Part shown: positions 1 through 8,481 of the stretch, piece after piece
Position numbering within the stretch: the stretch's first letter is position 1
Layout: every line of letters begins with the position of its first letter
NCBI GenBank assembly: GCA_017510405.1
Contig: JAFWNG010000046.1
Coordinates: 1 to 33,332, forward strand
Source of the DNA: Solobacterium sp.
GTDB lineage: Bacteria; Bacillota_I; Bacilli_A; Erysipelotrichales; Erysipelotrichaceae
Direction of reading: 5' to 3'
DNA length: 33,332 bases
Made by a program: the position numbers and the translations under genes
The notes under the pieces: generated by a model
What the model saw: the letters and a program-made list of their open reading frames with translations, nothing else
What the model was told of the DNA's origin: nothing
Databases searched by the model: none

Positions 1-315
1 CGGTCCGAATACGCTCAGCAGCCTGAAGAAGTTTCCATGTATCCCTCCTACAGTAATGAACGGGGAGAACAGGAACGACGTGATGCCCGGGGCGAATGTC
101 GCTCTCAGCATGGACGTAAGTCCGAAAACGAAGCCTGTCAGCGCGCCGTAGGATGTACCGAGGAAGATACCGGCAAGAATGACCGGTATATGCATAGTAG
201 TGATGTTGATGGCTCCGACGGGAATATAACCGACCGGCGTCAGGGTCATGATGATCTGGATGGCGATAAAGAACGCGGCCAGTGTCATCTGACGGATCTG
301 TGTATTCTTTTTCAT
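1..315 (-). CDS. ECF transporter S component (N-terminal part)
   Basis: Partial gene: the window edge cuts off the C-terminus and 105 residues are visible. The protein starts MKKNTQIRQMTLAAFF and runs through hydrophobic helices containing VGYIPVGAINITTMHIPVIL and then a GxxxGxxxGFVFGLTSMLR-like stretch. That layout is typical of substrate-binding S components of energy-coupling factor vitamin importers (pantothenate/folate/riboflavin-like group). In such systems the S component binds the vitamin in the membrane and works with a shared EcfA/A'/T module, which is not in this window. The substrate cannot be told from this fragment. There is no Shine-Dalgarno sequence before the ATG, and a perfect TATAAT lies 7 nt upstream, so the mRNA may be leaderless. 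It is divergent from the oxidoreductase at 376. Family call fairly sure; substrate unknown. Confidence 0.75.
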   Translation of the reverse strand, partial: MKKNTQIRQMTLAAFFIAIQIIMTLTPVGYIPVGAINITTMHIPVILAGIFLGTSYGALTGFVFGLTSMLRATFAPGITSFLFSPFITVGGIHGNFFRLLSVFGP

Positions 316-322
316 GGACAGT

Positions 323-328
323 ATTATA
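323..328 (-). promoter_or_regulatory. -10 box of the ECF S-component gene, 7 nt from ATG
   Basis: TATAAT on the minus strand is followed by ACTGTCC and then the ATG at 315. At normal spacing, transcription would start at or next to the A of the start codon. No convincing -35 is visible. A second TATAAT at 348-353 on the plus strand probably serves the divergent oxidoreductase gene. Confidence 0.5.
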
Positions 329-375
329 CCACCGTCACGGAAAAAGATATAATAAGAATATAAATGGAGGCCTTT

Positions 376-1344
376 ATGAAACTCGGTATTGTCGGAAACG
401 GCGGAATCGTCGTCAGCGCACTGGAATCATTGAAAGATACAGACATAGAAGTAACCGCACTCTGGTGCAGAAACGCGGACAAGGGAGCGCCGCTGAAAGA
501 AAAATACGGTATCCCGGCACTGTATACGGATTATGCCGAATTCCTTCAGTCACAGGACTTTGATACCGTATACATCGGACTGATCAACAGCCTGCACTAT
601 GAATACACAAAAAAGGCGCTGCAGGCAGGCAAGCATGTGATCTGCGAAAAGCCGTTCACCGTGACGCGCGCCGAAGCAAAAGAACTCTATATGATCGCAA
701 TGGACCGGGATGTCCTGCTGTTTGAAGCAATCATGTCCCGCTACAGCGCAAACTATGATGCTCTGGAAAAGAATCTGCACAAAGTGGGCGACGTGAAGAT
801 CGTGCGGTGCAGCTACTCCCAGTATTCCCGCCGCTTTGACGCATATCTGGAAGGAAAGGTGCTTCCGGCATTTGATCCGAAGCTGGCAGGCGGTGCGCTC
901 ATGGATATCAATGTATACTGCCTGCACTTTGTGACCGGACTGTTCGGAAAACCGGAGAAAGTCACATACTACGCAAACAAAGGCTTCAACGGCGTGGATA
1001 CCAGCGGCGTCATCATCCTGGAATACAACGGCTTCACAGCTGTGTGCACCGGCGCAAAGGATTCGTTTGCGGAAAACGGCGCTGTCATTCAGGGAACAAA
1101 GGGAACGATCACAATGAAGTCCCGTCCGGGCGTGATCAAAGAACTGACGTATACCGATCTGGAAGGAAATACGGAAGTTCTGGACGCTGCGCAGGAAGAG
1201 AATCCGATGCGTCAGGAATTCCTTGTCATCCGCGACATGATCGGCCGCATGGATGCAAAGAAATCCCACGAGTGGATGCTTAAGTCGCTTCTGGTCATGC
1301 AGGTGATCGAAGATGCACGTACAAGTGCCGGGATCAGGCTCTGA
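376..1344 (+). CDS. Gfo/Idh/MocA family oxidoreductase
   Basis: 322 residues, the usual length of this NAD(P)-dependent sugar/inositol dehydrogenase family. The N-terminal Rossmann fold begins MKLGIVGNGG, and the family's EKP motif is intact at residues 91-93 (CEKPFTV). The C-terminal alpha/beta domain carries the GGALMDINVY stretch expected at the substrate site. The start at 376 is chosen because GGAGG sits 5 nt upstream; an in-frame ATG at 364 lies before that ribosome site and would not be served by it. A TATAAT at 348-353 is the likely -10. These enzymes oxidise or reduce a hydroxyl on sugars or cyclitols, and the specific substrate cannot be read here. It is monocistronic, next to the PTS/glycosidase block, so a sugar role is a reasonable inference. 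Confidence 0.9.
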   Translation: MKLGIVGNGGIVVSALESLKDTDIEVTALWCRNADKGAPLKEKYGIPALYTDYAEFLQSQDFDTVYIGLINSLHYEYTKKALQAGKHVICEKPFTVTRAEAKELYMIAMDRDVLLFEAIMSRYSANYDALEKNLHKVGDVKIVRCSYSQYSRRFDAYLEGKVLPAFDPKLAGGALMDINVYCLHFVTGLFGKPEKVTYYANKGFNGVDTSGVIILEYNGFTAVCTGAKDSFAENGAVIQGTKGTITMKSRPGVIKELTYTDLEGNTEVLDAAQEENPMRQEFLVIRDMIGRMDAKKSHEWMLKSLLVMQVIEDARTSAGIRL

Positions 1345-1383
1345 ATCACATCAAAATAACACAAAGTTGTCAGGGGTTTCTGG

Positions 1384-1410
1384 TTGATTTAAGCGCTTAC
1401 ATGTTATAAT
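1384..1410 (+). promoter_or_regulatory. Promoter with embedded CcpA cre box
   Basis: TTGATT (1384-1389) and TATAAT (1405-1410) are separated by 15 nt, with a TG one base before the -10 (extended -10, TGTTATAAT). Between and overlapping them is TTTAAGCGCTTACA (1388-1401), one base from the ideal catabolite-response element TGTAAGCGCTTACA. CcpA bound here would block RNA polymerase, so the genes downstream should be repressed when preferred sugars are present. The box is read directly; CcpA control is inferred from the consensus. Confidence 0.75.
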
Positions 1411-1436
1411 TACATCAGCAAAGGAGATTTAAGAAA

Positions 1437-1700
1437 ATGAAAATCAATTTTTTCTCAGCATTACAGAAAGATAAGATCAAAGCCTTACTCGAAGCAAACG
1501 AAGATCCGAAGTATGTTTATCTGAAGGATACAAAACCGAATGAGATGCAGTTTGAAGTTACATACGCAGACGGCGTCGAAGCAGGCAAGGATCCGGCAGG
1601 ATATGCAAAGAAACTCGTTCAGAAGCAGCCGTGGGGCGCAGCTCTGTACATGCGTGTTCTGATCGACGGTCAGGCATTCACAGGCGGCAAAGTAGGCTAA
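1437..1700 (+). CDS. Small conserved-looking protein of unknown function
   Basis: 87 residues, beginning MKINFFSALQKDKIK and ending GGKVG. AAGGAG lies 10 nt before the ATG. The protein is soluble, with no signal peptide or membrane helix, and mixes charged helical segments with a C-terminal stretch rich in small residues. I do not recognise the family. It is not an EIIA or EIIB PTS domain: neither the phospho-His nor the CxxG(M/T)ST loop is present. It is expressed from a strong cre-containing promoter and ends 10 nt before a hairpin terminator. The 6-phospho-beta-glucosidase gene follows with no promoter of its own in the gap, so the small protein is probably made in excess in the same sugar-responsive transcript. 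Confidence 0.8.
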   Translation: MKINFFSALQKDKIKALLEANEDPKYVYLKDTKPNEMQFEVTYADGVEAGKDPAGYAKKLVQKQPWGAALYMRVLIDGQAFTGGKVG

Positions 1701-1710
1701 GAACAAAATT

Positions 1711-1735
1711 GCATCCGTTTTCGGATGCTTTTTTT
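1711..1735 (+). terminator. Hairpin terminator/attenuator between the 87-aa gene and the GH1 gene
   Basis: GCATCC-GTTTTC-GGATGC followed by seven T. Only 28 nt separate the T-run from the GH1 start codon and they hold a ribosome site but no promoter, so partial readthrough is probably how the glycosidase is expressed. Confidence 0.85.
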
Positions 1736-1742
1736 ACATTAG

Positions 1743-3209
<1,467 letters not shown>

Positions 3210-3221
3210 GGAAGTGTCAGA

Positions 3222-3253
3222 GGGCATCCGGAGTGATCCGGATGCCCCTTTTT
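3222..3253 (+). terminator. Terminator of the GH1 gene
   Basis: An 11-bp perfect stem (GGGCATCCGGA with TCCGGATGCCC), GTGA loop, then a C and five T. Confidence 0.9.
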
Positions 3254-3264
3254 CTTTCGGTCAG

Positions 3265-3286
3265 AAAAAAGAAGCCGTACGGCTTC
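3265..3286 (-). terminator. Terminator of the rpiR-type gene
   Basis: GAAGCCGTACGGCTTC is a perfect palindrome with six A on its left, read on the minus strand as a hairpin followed by six T. It lies 14 bases past the stop of the regulator gene. Confidence 0.8.
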
Positions 3287-3300
3287 CGGGAATGAATGGA

Positions 3301-4050
3301 CTATTTCAGTTTTTTCTGGATGCTTTCGATCACCATCTCGATAGCAAGATAGAAACAGATGGCATCGTCCAGAAGATGGGTACTGTTGGAATGGGCTGCA
3401 CTGGGAAGAAAGAATATATGGTCTGTATGAGAAGTCAGCGGGGTATTGACATTCATTGTAAAGAGAATGATACTGACCCTTCTGCTTCGGAATGCATCAC
3501 AGATTTCTGCCAGTGCTTTTTTTCCGGAAATCGAGAAGATGATCAGCATGTCTCCGGATCCCAGTATATCCTCATAACTTCGTATGACACTGTCATCACC
3601 GGTATAGGTAGCATCGACCTGGTTCCTGGCGAGACGGAATGCCATCTGCTGTGCAGAGTAGCGGGAATGATCCTGACCGTAGCACAGGACACGACGGGCA
3701 TGTGCTGTCAGATCCCCGATCACAGCAAGTTCGGCAGGATCTGTCTTCTCCCGCAGCTGTTCAATGCATGACTGATATACATCCAGAACCGTGGTTCCGG
3801 CAGAGCCGGCAGAAGGTTTGGATACTTCGAGTTCGCTCAGCAGTGCTTTCTGAAAGTCGGAGAAACCGGTAAAACCGAGTTTCTGACAGAAACGTATGAC
3901 CGCGCTTCTGGAAACGCCGCAAATATCGGCAATGTTAATGCTTCTGTAGCGCTGCAGATCATACGGATATTTAAGGATATGATCTGCGATCCTGCGTTCA
4001 TTTTTTGAAAAATCCGGCAGCATTTCCTGCATCTTTTCCATGACTGTCAT
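3301..4050 (-). CDS. RpiR/MurR family transcriptional regulator
   Basis: 249 residues. The N-terminal HTH_6 domain (about 1-75) contains the recognition stretch NIADICGVSRSAVIRFCQKLGF. A SIS sugar-phosphate-binding domain (about 105-245) follows, with the typical GSGDMLIIFSISGKKA loop. Members sense a sugar phosphate and control sugar catabolic operons. The gene is divergent from the EIIC-membrane protein-sulfatase operon and convergent with the 6-phospho-beta-glucosidase gene, so it is the obvious local regulator for both. GAGG lies 7 nt before the ATG, and a TATAAT at 4076-4081 (minus) is the probable -10. The effector is unknown; a disaccharide 6-phosphate or its cleavage product is the natural guess. 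Confidence 0.92.
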   Translation of the reverse strand: MTVMEKMQEMLPDFSKNERRIADHILKYPYDLQRYRSINIADICGVSRSAVIRFCQKLGFTGFSDFQKALLSELEVSKPSAGSAGTTVLDVYQSCIEQLREKTDPAELAVIGDLTAHARRVLCYGQDHSRYSAQQMAFRLARNQVDATYTGDDSVIRSYEDILGSGDMLIIFSISGKKALAEICDAFRSRRVSIILFTMNVNTPLTSHTDHIFFLPSAAHSNSTHLLDDAICFYLAIEMVIESIQKKLK

Positions 4051-4173
4051 AACGGTACCTCATCTGTATATACGCATTATACAACATATATCTCAATAAT
4101 GTGTCATTTCTGAACACTATATTGGCTGAATGTTAGGAATTACTCTAATTATATGTTCATATCCAAAAATAAA

Positions 4174-4188
4174 GTTCAAATATGAAAC
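4174..4188. promoter_or_regulatory. Candidate RpiR operator
   Basis: GTTCAAATATGAAAC holds the inverted repeat TTCA-AATA-TGAA about 20 bases upstream of the -35 of the EIIC operon, in the divergent region between regulator and target. Further GTTCA/TGAAC half sites occur at about 4112 and 4155. Position and symmetry suit a regulator site; the assignment is a guess. Confidence 0.35.
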
Positions 4189-4206
4189 GTTTATTCTACA
4201 TTAGTG

Positions 4207-4235
4207 TTGCAAAAACGAACACAGCACGCTATACT
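4207..4235 (+). promoter_or_regulatory. Promoter of the EIIC-sulfatase operon
   Basis: TTGCAA, 17-nt spacer, TATACT. Predicted start near 4242, giving a leader of about 40 nt with the ribosome site AAAGGGG before the ATG at 4282. Confidence 0.7.
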
Positions 4236-4281
4236 GTGATCGTGGATAAATTCTCATAAAGAGAGTACAGAAAGGGGTTTT

Positions 4282-5556
4282 ATGAAAAACGAGTCCATCA
4301 GTCTCTGGATACAGGAAAAACTGATTCCTGCTATCGCAAAATTCACAAGTTTCAAGTTCGTCAAGTGTATGCAGGAAGGCGTCGTCGCATGTATGAACGC
4401 AACCATGATCGGTTCGATCTTCATGCTTCTGATGATTCCTCCGTTCCCGGCGACCGCTACCGGCGGCTTCGTGGAAGCGTGGAGAGCATTCTCTGCCGCA
4501 AATGCCGGCTGGCTGAATATGGGATACCAGATCGGTCTGAACGCAGCCGGATTCTACATCCTGCTCGGTATGGTCAATGCTGTATGCAAACACGACAACG
4601 CTCCGCTCGTCAATAACATGGTTCTGGCAGTCTTCTCCTATATCTGTCTGCAGTGCTCCTTCCTGGAAGGCGGCGGTCTGGATATCGGTTTCTGGGGCGC
4701 CAAGGGAATGATGGCAGCGCTCATCGTCGGTTATTTCGTTCCGCAGCTCAACATCTGGCTGAAGAAAAACGGAATCAAGATCCGGATGCCGGACTCTGTT
4801 CCGCCGTTCATTTCCAATCAGCTGGAAGAAATGTTCTCCAGTGTTGGTACAGTCATCGTCGTATTCGCAGTCAAGCTGCTCTTCGCACACTTCGGAACAA
4901 CACTCGGTGCATTCGTCAACAGTCTTTTCGCACCGCTGTTCAGCGCTTCGGATTCTCTGACAGCTGTGCTGATCTACTGCATTCTGGTCCGTATCCTCTG
5001 GTTCTTCGGTCTTCATGGCAATAACATTGCCGGTGCTGTCGTCAACGTCGTTCTGGCACAGAACTTCGTCGCCAACGCTGAAGCAGTCGCAGCCGGCGGA
5101 AAGCCGACCTTCATCTTCAACACAGCTTTCCAGAACTGGACAACACAGGGCATTCTGTTCATCGTCATCGCCGTCATTCTGGTAGCAAAATCCGAACAGC
5201 TCAAAGCGGTATCCAAAGTTTCCCTGGCACCGGCGCTGTTCAACATCGGTGAACCGACGACCTTCGGTCTTCCGCTGATCCTGAACTTCGATATCTTTAT
5301 TCCATATCTGATCGTTTTCGCTCTTAACGGTGCAATTCCGTATCTCGCATGCAAGTTCGGATTCATGAATATCCCGTATATCGATGTACCGTTTACGGTT
5401 CCGGCATTCATCAAAGTCTTCTTACAGACCATGGACTTCCGTGCCATCATCGTTTACCTCATCAACGCCGCTGCCTGCATCCTGATCATGATCCCGGCAA
5501 TCAAGAAATACGATGCCAAGCTTCTTGCCCAGGAACAGGCTGACGCAAATCAGTAA
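4282..5556 (+). CDS. PTS sugar transporter subunit IIC (lactose/cellobiose family)
   Basis: 424 residues, full length for the CelB/LicC-type EIIC channel of the phosphoenolpyruvate phosphotransferase system. It is a multi-pass membrane protein with the conserved FGLHGNN segment and the NIGEPTTFGLPLILNF motif (sugar-binding region with the essential Glu). It carries a beta-linked disaccharide across the membrane while EIIB phosphorylates it. No EIIA or EIIB gene is present in this window, so those parts must be encoded elsewhere, as is common for this family. It is first in an operon with a small membrane protein and a sulfatase, divergent from the RpiR regulator. The 6-phospho-beta-glucosidase upstream is the likely next enzyme. 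The substrate is inferred only. Confidence 0.93.
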   Translation: MKNESISLWIQEKLIPAIAKFTSFKFVKCMQEGVVACMNATMIGSIFMLLMIPPFPATATGGFVEAWRAFSAANAGWLNMGYQIGLNAAGFYILLGMVNAVCKHDNAPLVNNMVLAVFSYICLQCSFLEGGGLDIGFWGAKGMMAALIVGYFVPQLNIWLKKNGIKIRMPDSVPPFISNQLEEMFSSVGTVIVVFAVKLLFAHFGTTLGAFVNSLFAPLFSASDSLTAVLIYCILVRILWFFGLHGNNIAGAVVNVVLAQNFVANAEAVAAGGKPTFIFNTAFQNWTTQGILFIVIAVILVAKSEQLKAVSKVSLAPALFNIGEPTTFGLPLILNFDIFIPYLIVFALNGAIPYLACKFGFMNIPYIDVPFTVPAFIKVFLQTMDFRAIIVYLINAAACILIMIPAIKKYDAKLLAQEQADANQ

Positions 5557-5585
5557 TTATAAGTAGAATATAAAAGGATAGTGTT

Positions 5586-6041
5586 ATGAACCTGCTGATC
5601 ATCGGTCTTAAGATCCTGTTGATTCTGAGCTGGTGCCTCACCGCTCTGGATGTTGTAAAACTGTACCGGTCAGATACCGGCGTACATATGAAGTTTGACT
5701 GGCTTTCCTGGCTGAACATCTCCGGGACCGTCGGGTTTACCCTGGTATCCCTGTTCGCAGTCATCAACAGCAGTACATATGTATTTACTGTATGTCTGAT
5801 ACTCGTAAGTATCTTTCTGGTATGGTTTCTGAAACTGAGATTGATGATCGCAGGCGATCATAAAGTTCTGCTCGGATCAAAAATCATCGACCAGTCGGAT
5901 CTCCGTAAGGTATCCGCCAGGTTTCTGACACTGTATGTTGAAACAAAACAAGGAACGATCAAACTGTACGCACCTGTTACAGAACGGTCTGTAACGATGC
6001 AGCTGTACAATGCCGCTGCCGGAAAGAGAGGAAAAAAATGA
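5586..6041 (+). CDS. Membrane protein of unknown function, sulfatase operon
   Basis: 151 residues. Three hydrophobic helices (about 2-22, 41-61 and 64-86) are followed by a soluble, basic C-terminal part (about 90-151) that looks like a small beta-rich domain (KVLLGSKIIDQSDLRKV, RFLTLYVETKQGTIKLYAPV). I do not recognise a family; the layout resembles small PH-like membrane proteins. It starts 30 bases after the EIIC stop, with AAAAGGA upstream, and its stop overlaps the sulfatase start by four bases (ATGA), so the two are translationally coupled. Its role is unknown; the operon suggests a link with uptake or processing of the same sugar. Confidence 0.8.
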   Translation: MNLLIIGLKILLILSWCLTALDVVKLYRSDTGVHMKFDWLSWLNISGTVGFTLVSLFAVINSSTYVFTVCLILVSIFLVWFLKLRLMIAGDHKVLLGSKIIDQSDLRKVSARFLTLYVETKQGTIKLYAPVTERSVTMQLYNAAAGKRGKK

Positions 6042-7504
6042 GAACGATCATGGTCATGTTTGACACACTGACAAGAAAGTTTCTTCCGAACTACGGAAAC
6101 GACTGGGTATTTGCACCGAATTTCAGAAGGCTTCAGGATAACTGCACACAGTTCAATAACTTCTATTCCGGAAGTCTCCCGTGTATGCCGGCAAGAAGAG
6201 AACTGCATACAGGAAAATACAATTTTCTTCACCGCGGATGGGGTCCGCTGGAACCGTTTGACCGCTCTTCCTTTGAGATCCTGTCACAGAACGGGATCTA
6301 TACGCACCTGATCACGGATCACTCCCATTACTGGGAAGACGGCGGCGCAACATATCACAACCGCTACTCCTCCTGGGAAGGATTTCGCGGACAGGAAGGA
6401 GACCGCTATGTGGCAAGAGATGTCCGTTCCTGCATGCCGGAACATTCCCATCCGCTGAACAAACAGGGTATCTCCGTTGTTCAGCATTACCGCAACCGCA
6501 CAAGACAGCGTACACAGGAACAGATGTCCAGTGTCCGTACCTTCCAGGCCGGTCTTGAGTTCCTTGAGGAACATAAAGAACTGGATAACTGGTTTGTTCA
6601 GATCGAAGCATTTGACCCGCATGAACCGTTCTATGTACCGCAGAGGTTCCGGGAAATGTACGGACTGCCGGAAGAAGAAACGCTGTTCTGGCCGCGGTAC
6701 GGCGGGCTCCCGGAAGAGTATAAGAAAGATATGGATCTCTGCCGGAAAGAATACGCAGCTTTGATCAGTATGTGTGATGAAAGCCTCGGCAGAGTACTCG
6801 ACTTCATGGATGAACATGATATGTGGAAAGATACAGCCCTGATCGTCAATACCGATCACGGCTTCCTTCTCGGAGAACATGAATATCTGGGAAAGAACTT
6901 CCCGCCCTGCTACGACGAACTCGTACATCTACCGTTCTTCCTTCATATTCCAGGTCTTGCGGAAGGCGGCACATGCAGTGCGCTTTGCTCGACTGTGGAT
7001 ATTGCTCCGACACTGCTGGAACTGTACGGATGCGATGTATCACTCCTGAAAGGAACGGACGGAAGATCGATCAAAGCCGTTCTTGAAAACCGGGAAGAAG
7101 AAAAGAAACATGTCCTGTTCGGCATGCACGGCAGCTTTACCTGCTGGACGGACGGCCGCTGTGTCTATATGAAGGCAAACACGGATGAAGAACAGGAACT
7201 GTATGAGTATACGATGATGCCGACAAATATCCGCGGATATTTCGCCGAAGATCAGCTTCGTCAGGCAGTGATCACGGACGGCGGACGCTATTCAAACGGG
7301 CTGCCGGTCATGAAAATGCCTTCGAAGCCCATGTCACTGGCTCACCGGTTCGGCGATCAGCTGTTTGATCTTGAGACAGATCCGGAAGAAGAAAACAATC
7401 TTGCCGGCAGTGCGGATACATCTGTGTTCCGTGAAAAACTCAAAGAAGCACTTAAAGAAGCAGGTGCGCCGGAGGAAGAATTTATCCGGCTCGGCCTTGC
7501 GTGA
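6038..7504 (+). CDS. Cytoplasmic sulfatase of the formylglycine type
   Basis: 488 residues of the alkaline phosphatase/sulfatase superfamily. The sequence SLPCMPARRELHTG carries the C-x-P-x-R activation motif, with C49 as the residue to be converted to formylglycine, and D9 in the first strand binds metal. NTDHGFLLGEH near residue 273 supplies the second metal pair (D273, H274). No signal peptide is present, so it acts in the cytoplasm, unlike most mucin sulfatases of Bacteroidota. A cysteine-type enzyme in an anaerobe needs a radical-SAM maturase (anSME), which is not in this window. It is third in the EIIC operon, implying that an imported sulfated sugar, probably already phosphorylated, is desulfated inside the cell. 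A phosphonate monoester hydrolase or phosphodiesterase of the same fold is the main alternative. Confidence 0.87.
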   Translation: MRTIMVMFDTLTRKFLPNYGNDWVFAPNFRRLQDNCTQFNNFYSGSLPCMPARRELHTGKYNFLHRGWGPLEPFDRSSFEILSQNGIYTHLITDHSHYWEDGGATYHNRYSSWEGFRGQEGDRYVARDVRSCMPEHSHPLNKQGISVVQHYRNRTRQRTQEQMSSVRTFQAGLEFLEEHKELDNWFVQIEAFDPHEPFYVPQRFREMYGLPEEETLFWPRYGGLPEEYKKDMDLCRKEYAALISMCDESLGRVLDFMDEHDMWKDTALIVNTDHGFLLGEHEYLGKNFPPCYDELVHLPFFLHIPGLAEGGTCSALCSTVDIAPTLLELYGCDVSLLKGTDGRSIKAVLENREEEKKHVLFGMHGSFTCWTDGRCVYMKANTDEEQELYEYTMMPTNIRGYFAEDQLRQAVITDGGRYSNGLPVMKMPSKPMSLAHRFGDQLFDLETDPEEENNLAGSADTSVFREKLKEALKEAGAPEEEFIRLGLA

Positions 7505-7511
7505 AAAATTG

Positions 7512-7536
7512 AGAACTCTGCGGAGTTCTTTTTTTT
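7512..7536 (+). terminator. Terminator of the EIIC-sulfatase operon
   Basis: AGAACTC-TGCG-GAGTTCT stem-loop followed by a run of T. Confidence 0.9.
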
Positions 7537-7571
7537 CGTGACCCCTGTGAATCGGTTTTCCCGGAATCCTG

Positions 7572-7577
7572 TATAAT
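7572..7577 (+). promoter_or_regulatory. -10 box of the zinc-ribbon operon
   Basis: A perfect TATAAT 37 nt before the ATG at 7615, preceded by TG. The -35 is not clear. Strong ribosome site AAGGAGG upstream of the ATG. Confidence 0.5.
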
Positions 7578-7614
7578 AGGAAGGTGATATGCCGGGAGGC
7601 ATAAGGAGGTCAAC

Positions 7615-8478
7615 ATGAAAGTCTGTCCTAACTGCGGCGTACTGATCGAAGAAAACTCTCAGTTCTGCCCGGAATGCGGAACAAAGCTTACGGTCAGTGA
7701 GAATACCGAACCGATCGAGATCATAAATATGCATCATGAAGAAGCCGAAGAACCGGAAGTGCATGAAGTACCGGAAGAAACTGTACCGAAGGGACCGGAA
7801 CGCAAAGGCGTGAATCTGTCACAGACCATGAGCGGAATCACAAGTTCCGCCAAAGGACTGTTTGATTCCTTTACGGAATCGTCCGGCAAAGCCATCAGCA
7901 ATGCAAAAGAAAACTATAACCGTTCGGTCGCAGAGGCGGCGGAAAACCATATCGTGCTGGCGGACGGCGAAGTCGTGATCCGTGAATACGAAGCGACAAA
8001 AGTACGTTTCCCGCATGCTGTCGGCAAACTGATCGTGACAAATAAGCGTATTATGTTCTATTCCGGATCTCTCAAGTCCAAGATCATGAGTTCCGTACCG
8101 ATCGAATCTGCAGGTTCGATCAGTATGTTCAACGGCTACGCGCTCAATTTCATCGCTATTGCGGTGACACTGGTCATGCTGTATCTGTTCATTACACTGT
8201 GCCAGTCCCGCTTTACGATCCCGTATGCGATCCTCTGTCTGCTCATTGCCGTTGTCAGCGTATATTTCGCTTACCGCAGGGCAATGTTCCTGAGCATCGC
8301 TTCCGTGAATTCCTCAACAGGACTTATGATCGGCCGCTCCAATATCCTCGGCGCATCCATTTACTCGGTGGACGGCTATGCCGGAAAGGACGCAGAAGCG
8401 ATCATGAACGAGATCGGTGCGATCGTTCTGGATCTGAAGCAGAACGGTGATCTTGCCGTTGAAAAGTGGAAGCATTAG
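7615..8478 (+). CDS. Zinc-ribbon membrane protein with PH/GRAM-like domain
   Basis: 287 residues. An N-terminal double-CxxC zinc ribbon (C4, C7, C18, C21) is followed by an acidic linker rich in Glu/Pro (about 35-65), a helical segment (75-110), then a beta-rich domain (about 115-175). That domain contains VRFPHAVGKLIVTNKRIMFYS, which resembles bacterial PH/GRAM domains. Two membrane helices (about 182-202 and 206-224) and a further domain complete the protein. Such zinc-ribbon/PH proteins are widespread in Bacillota and functionally uncharacterised; membrane-associated sensing or scaffolding is possible. The next gene begins 4 bases after the stop and also starts with a zinc ribbon, so the two probably form one unit. 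Confidence 0.82.
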   Translation: MKVCPNCGVLIEENSQFCPECGTKLTVSENTEPIEIINMHHEEAEEPEVHEVPEETVPKGPERKGVNLSQTMSGITSSAKGLFDSFTESSGKAISNAKENYNRSVAEAAENHIVLADGEVVIREYEATKVRFPHAVGKLIVTNKRIMFYSGSLKSKIMSSVPIESAGSISMFNGYALNFIAIAVTLVMLYLFITLCQSRFTIPYAILCLLIAVVSVYFAYRRAMFLSIASVNSSTGLMIGRSNILGASIYSVDGYAGKDAEAIMNEIGAIVLDLKQNGDLAVEKWKH

Positions 8479-8481
8479 ATC

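Noticed and set aside
37-363. 108-codon plus-strand open frame
   Set aside because: Antisense to the ECF S component, whose hydrophobic helices on the minus strand are clearly the real product.
4206-4224. Possible cre box in the EIIC promoter
   Set aside because: The core spacing and at least four positions disagree with the consensus.
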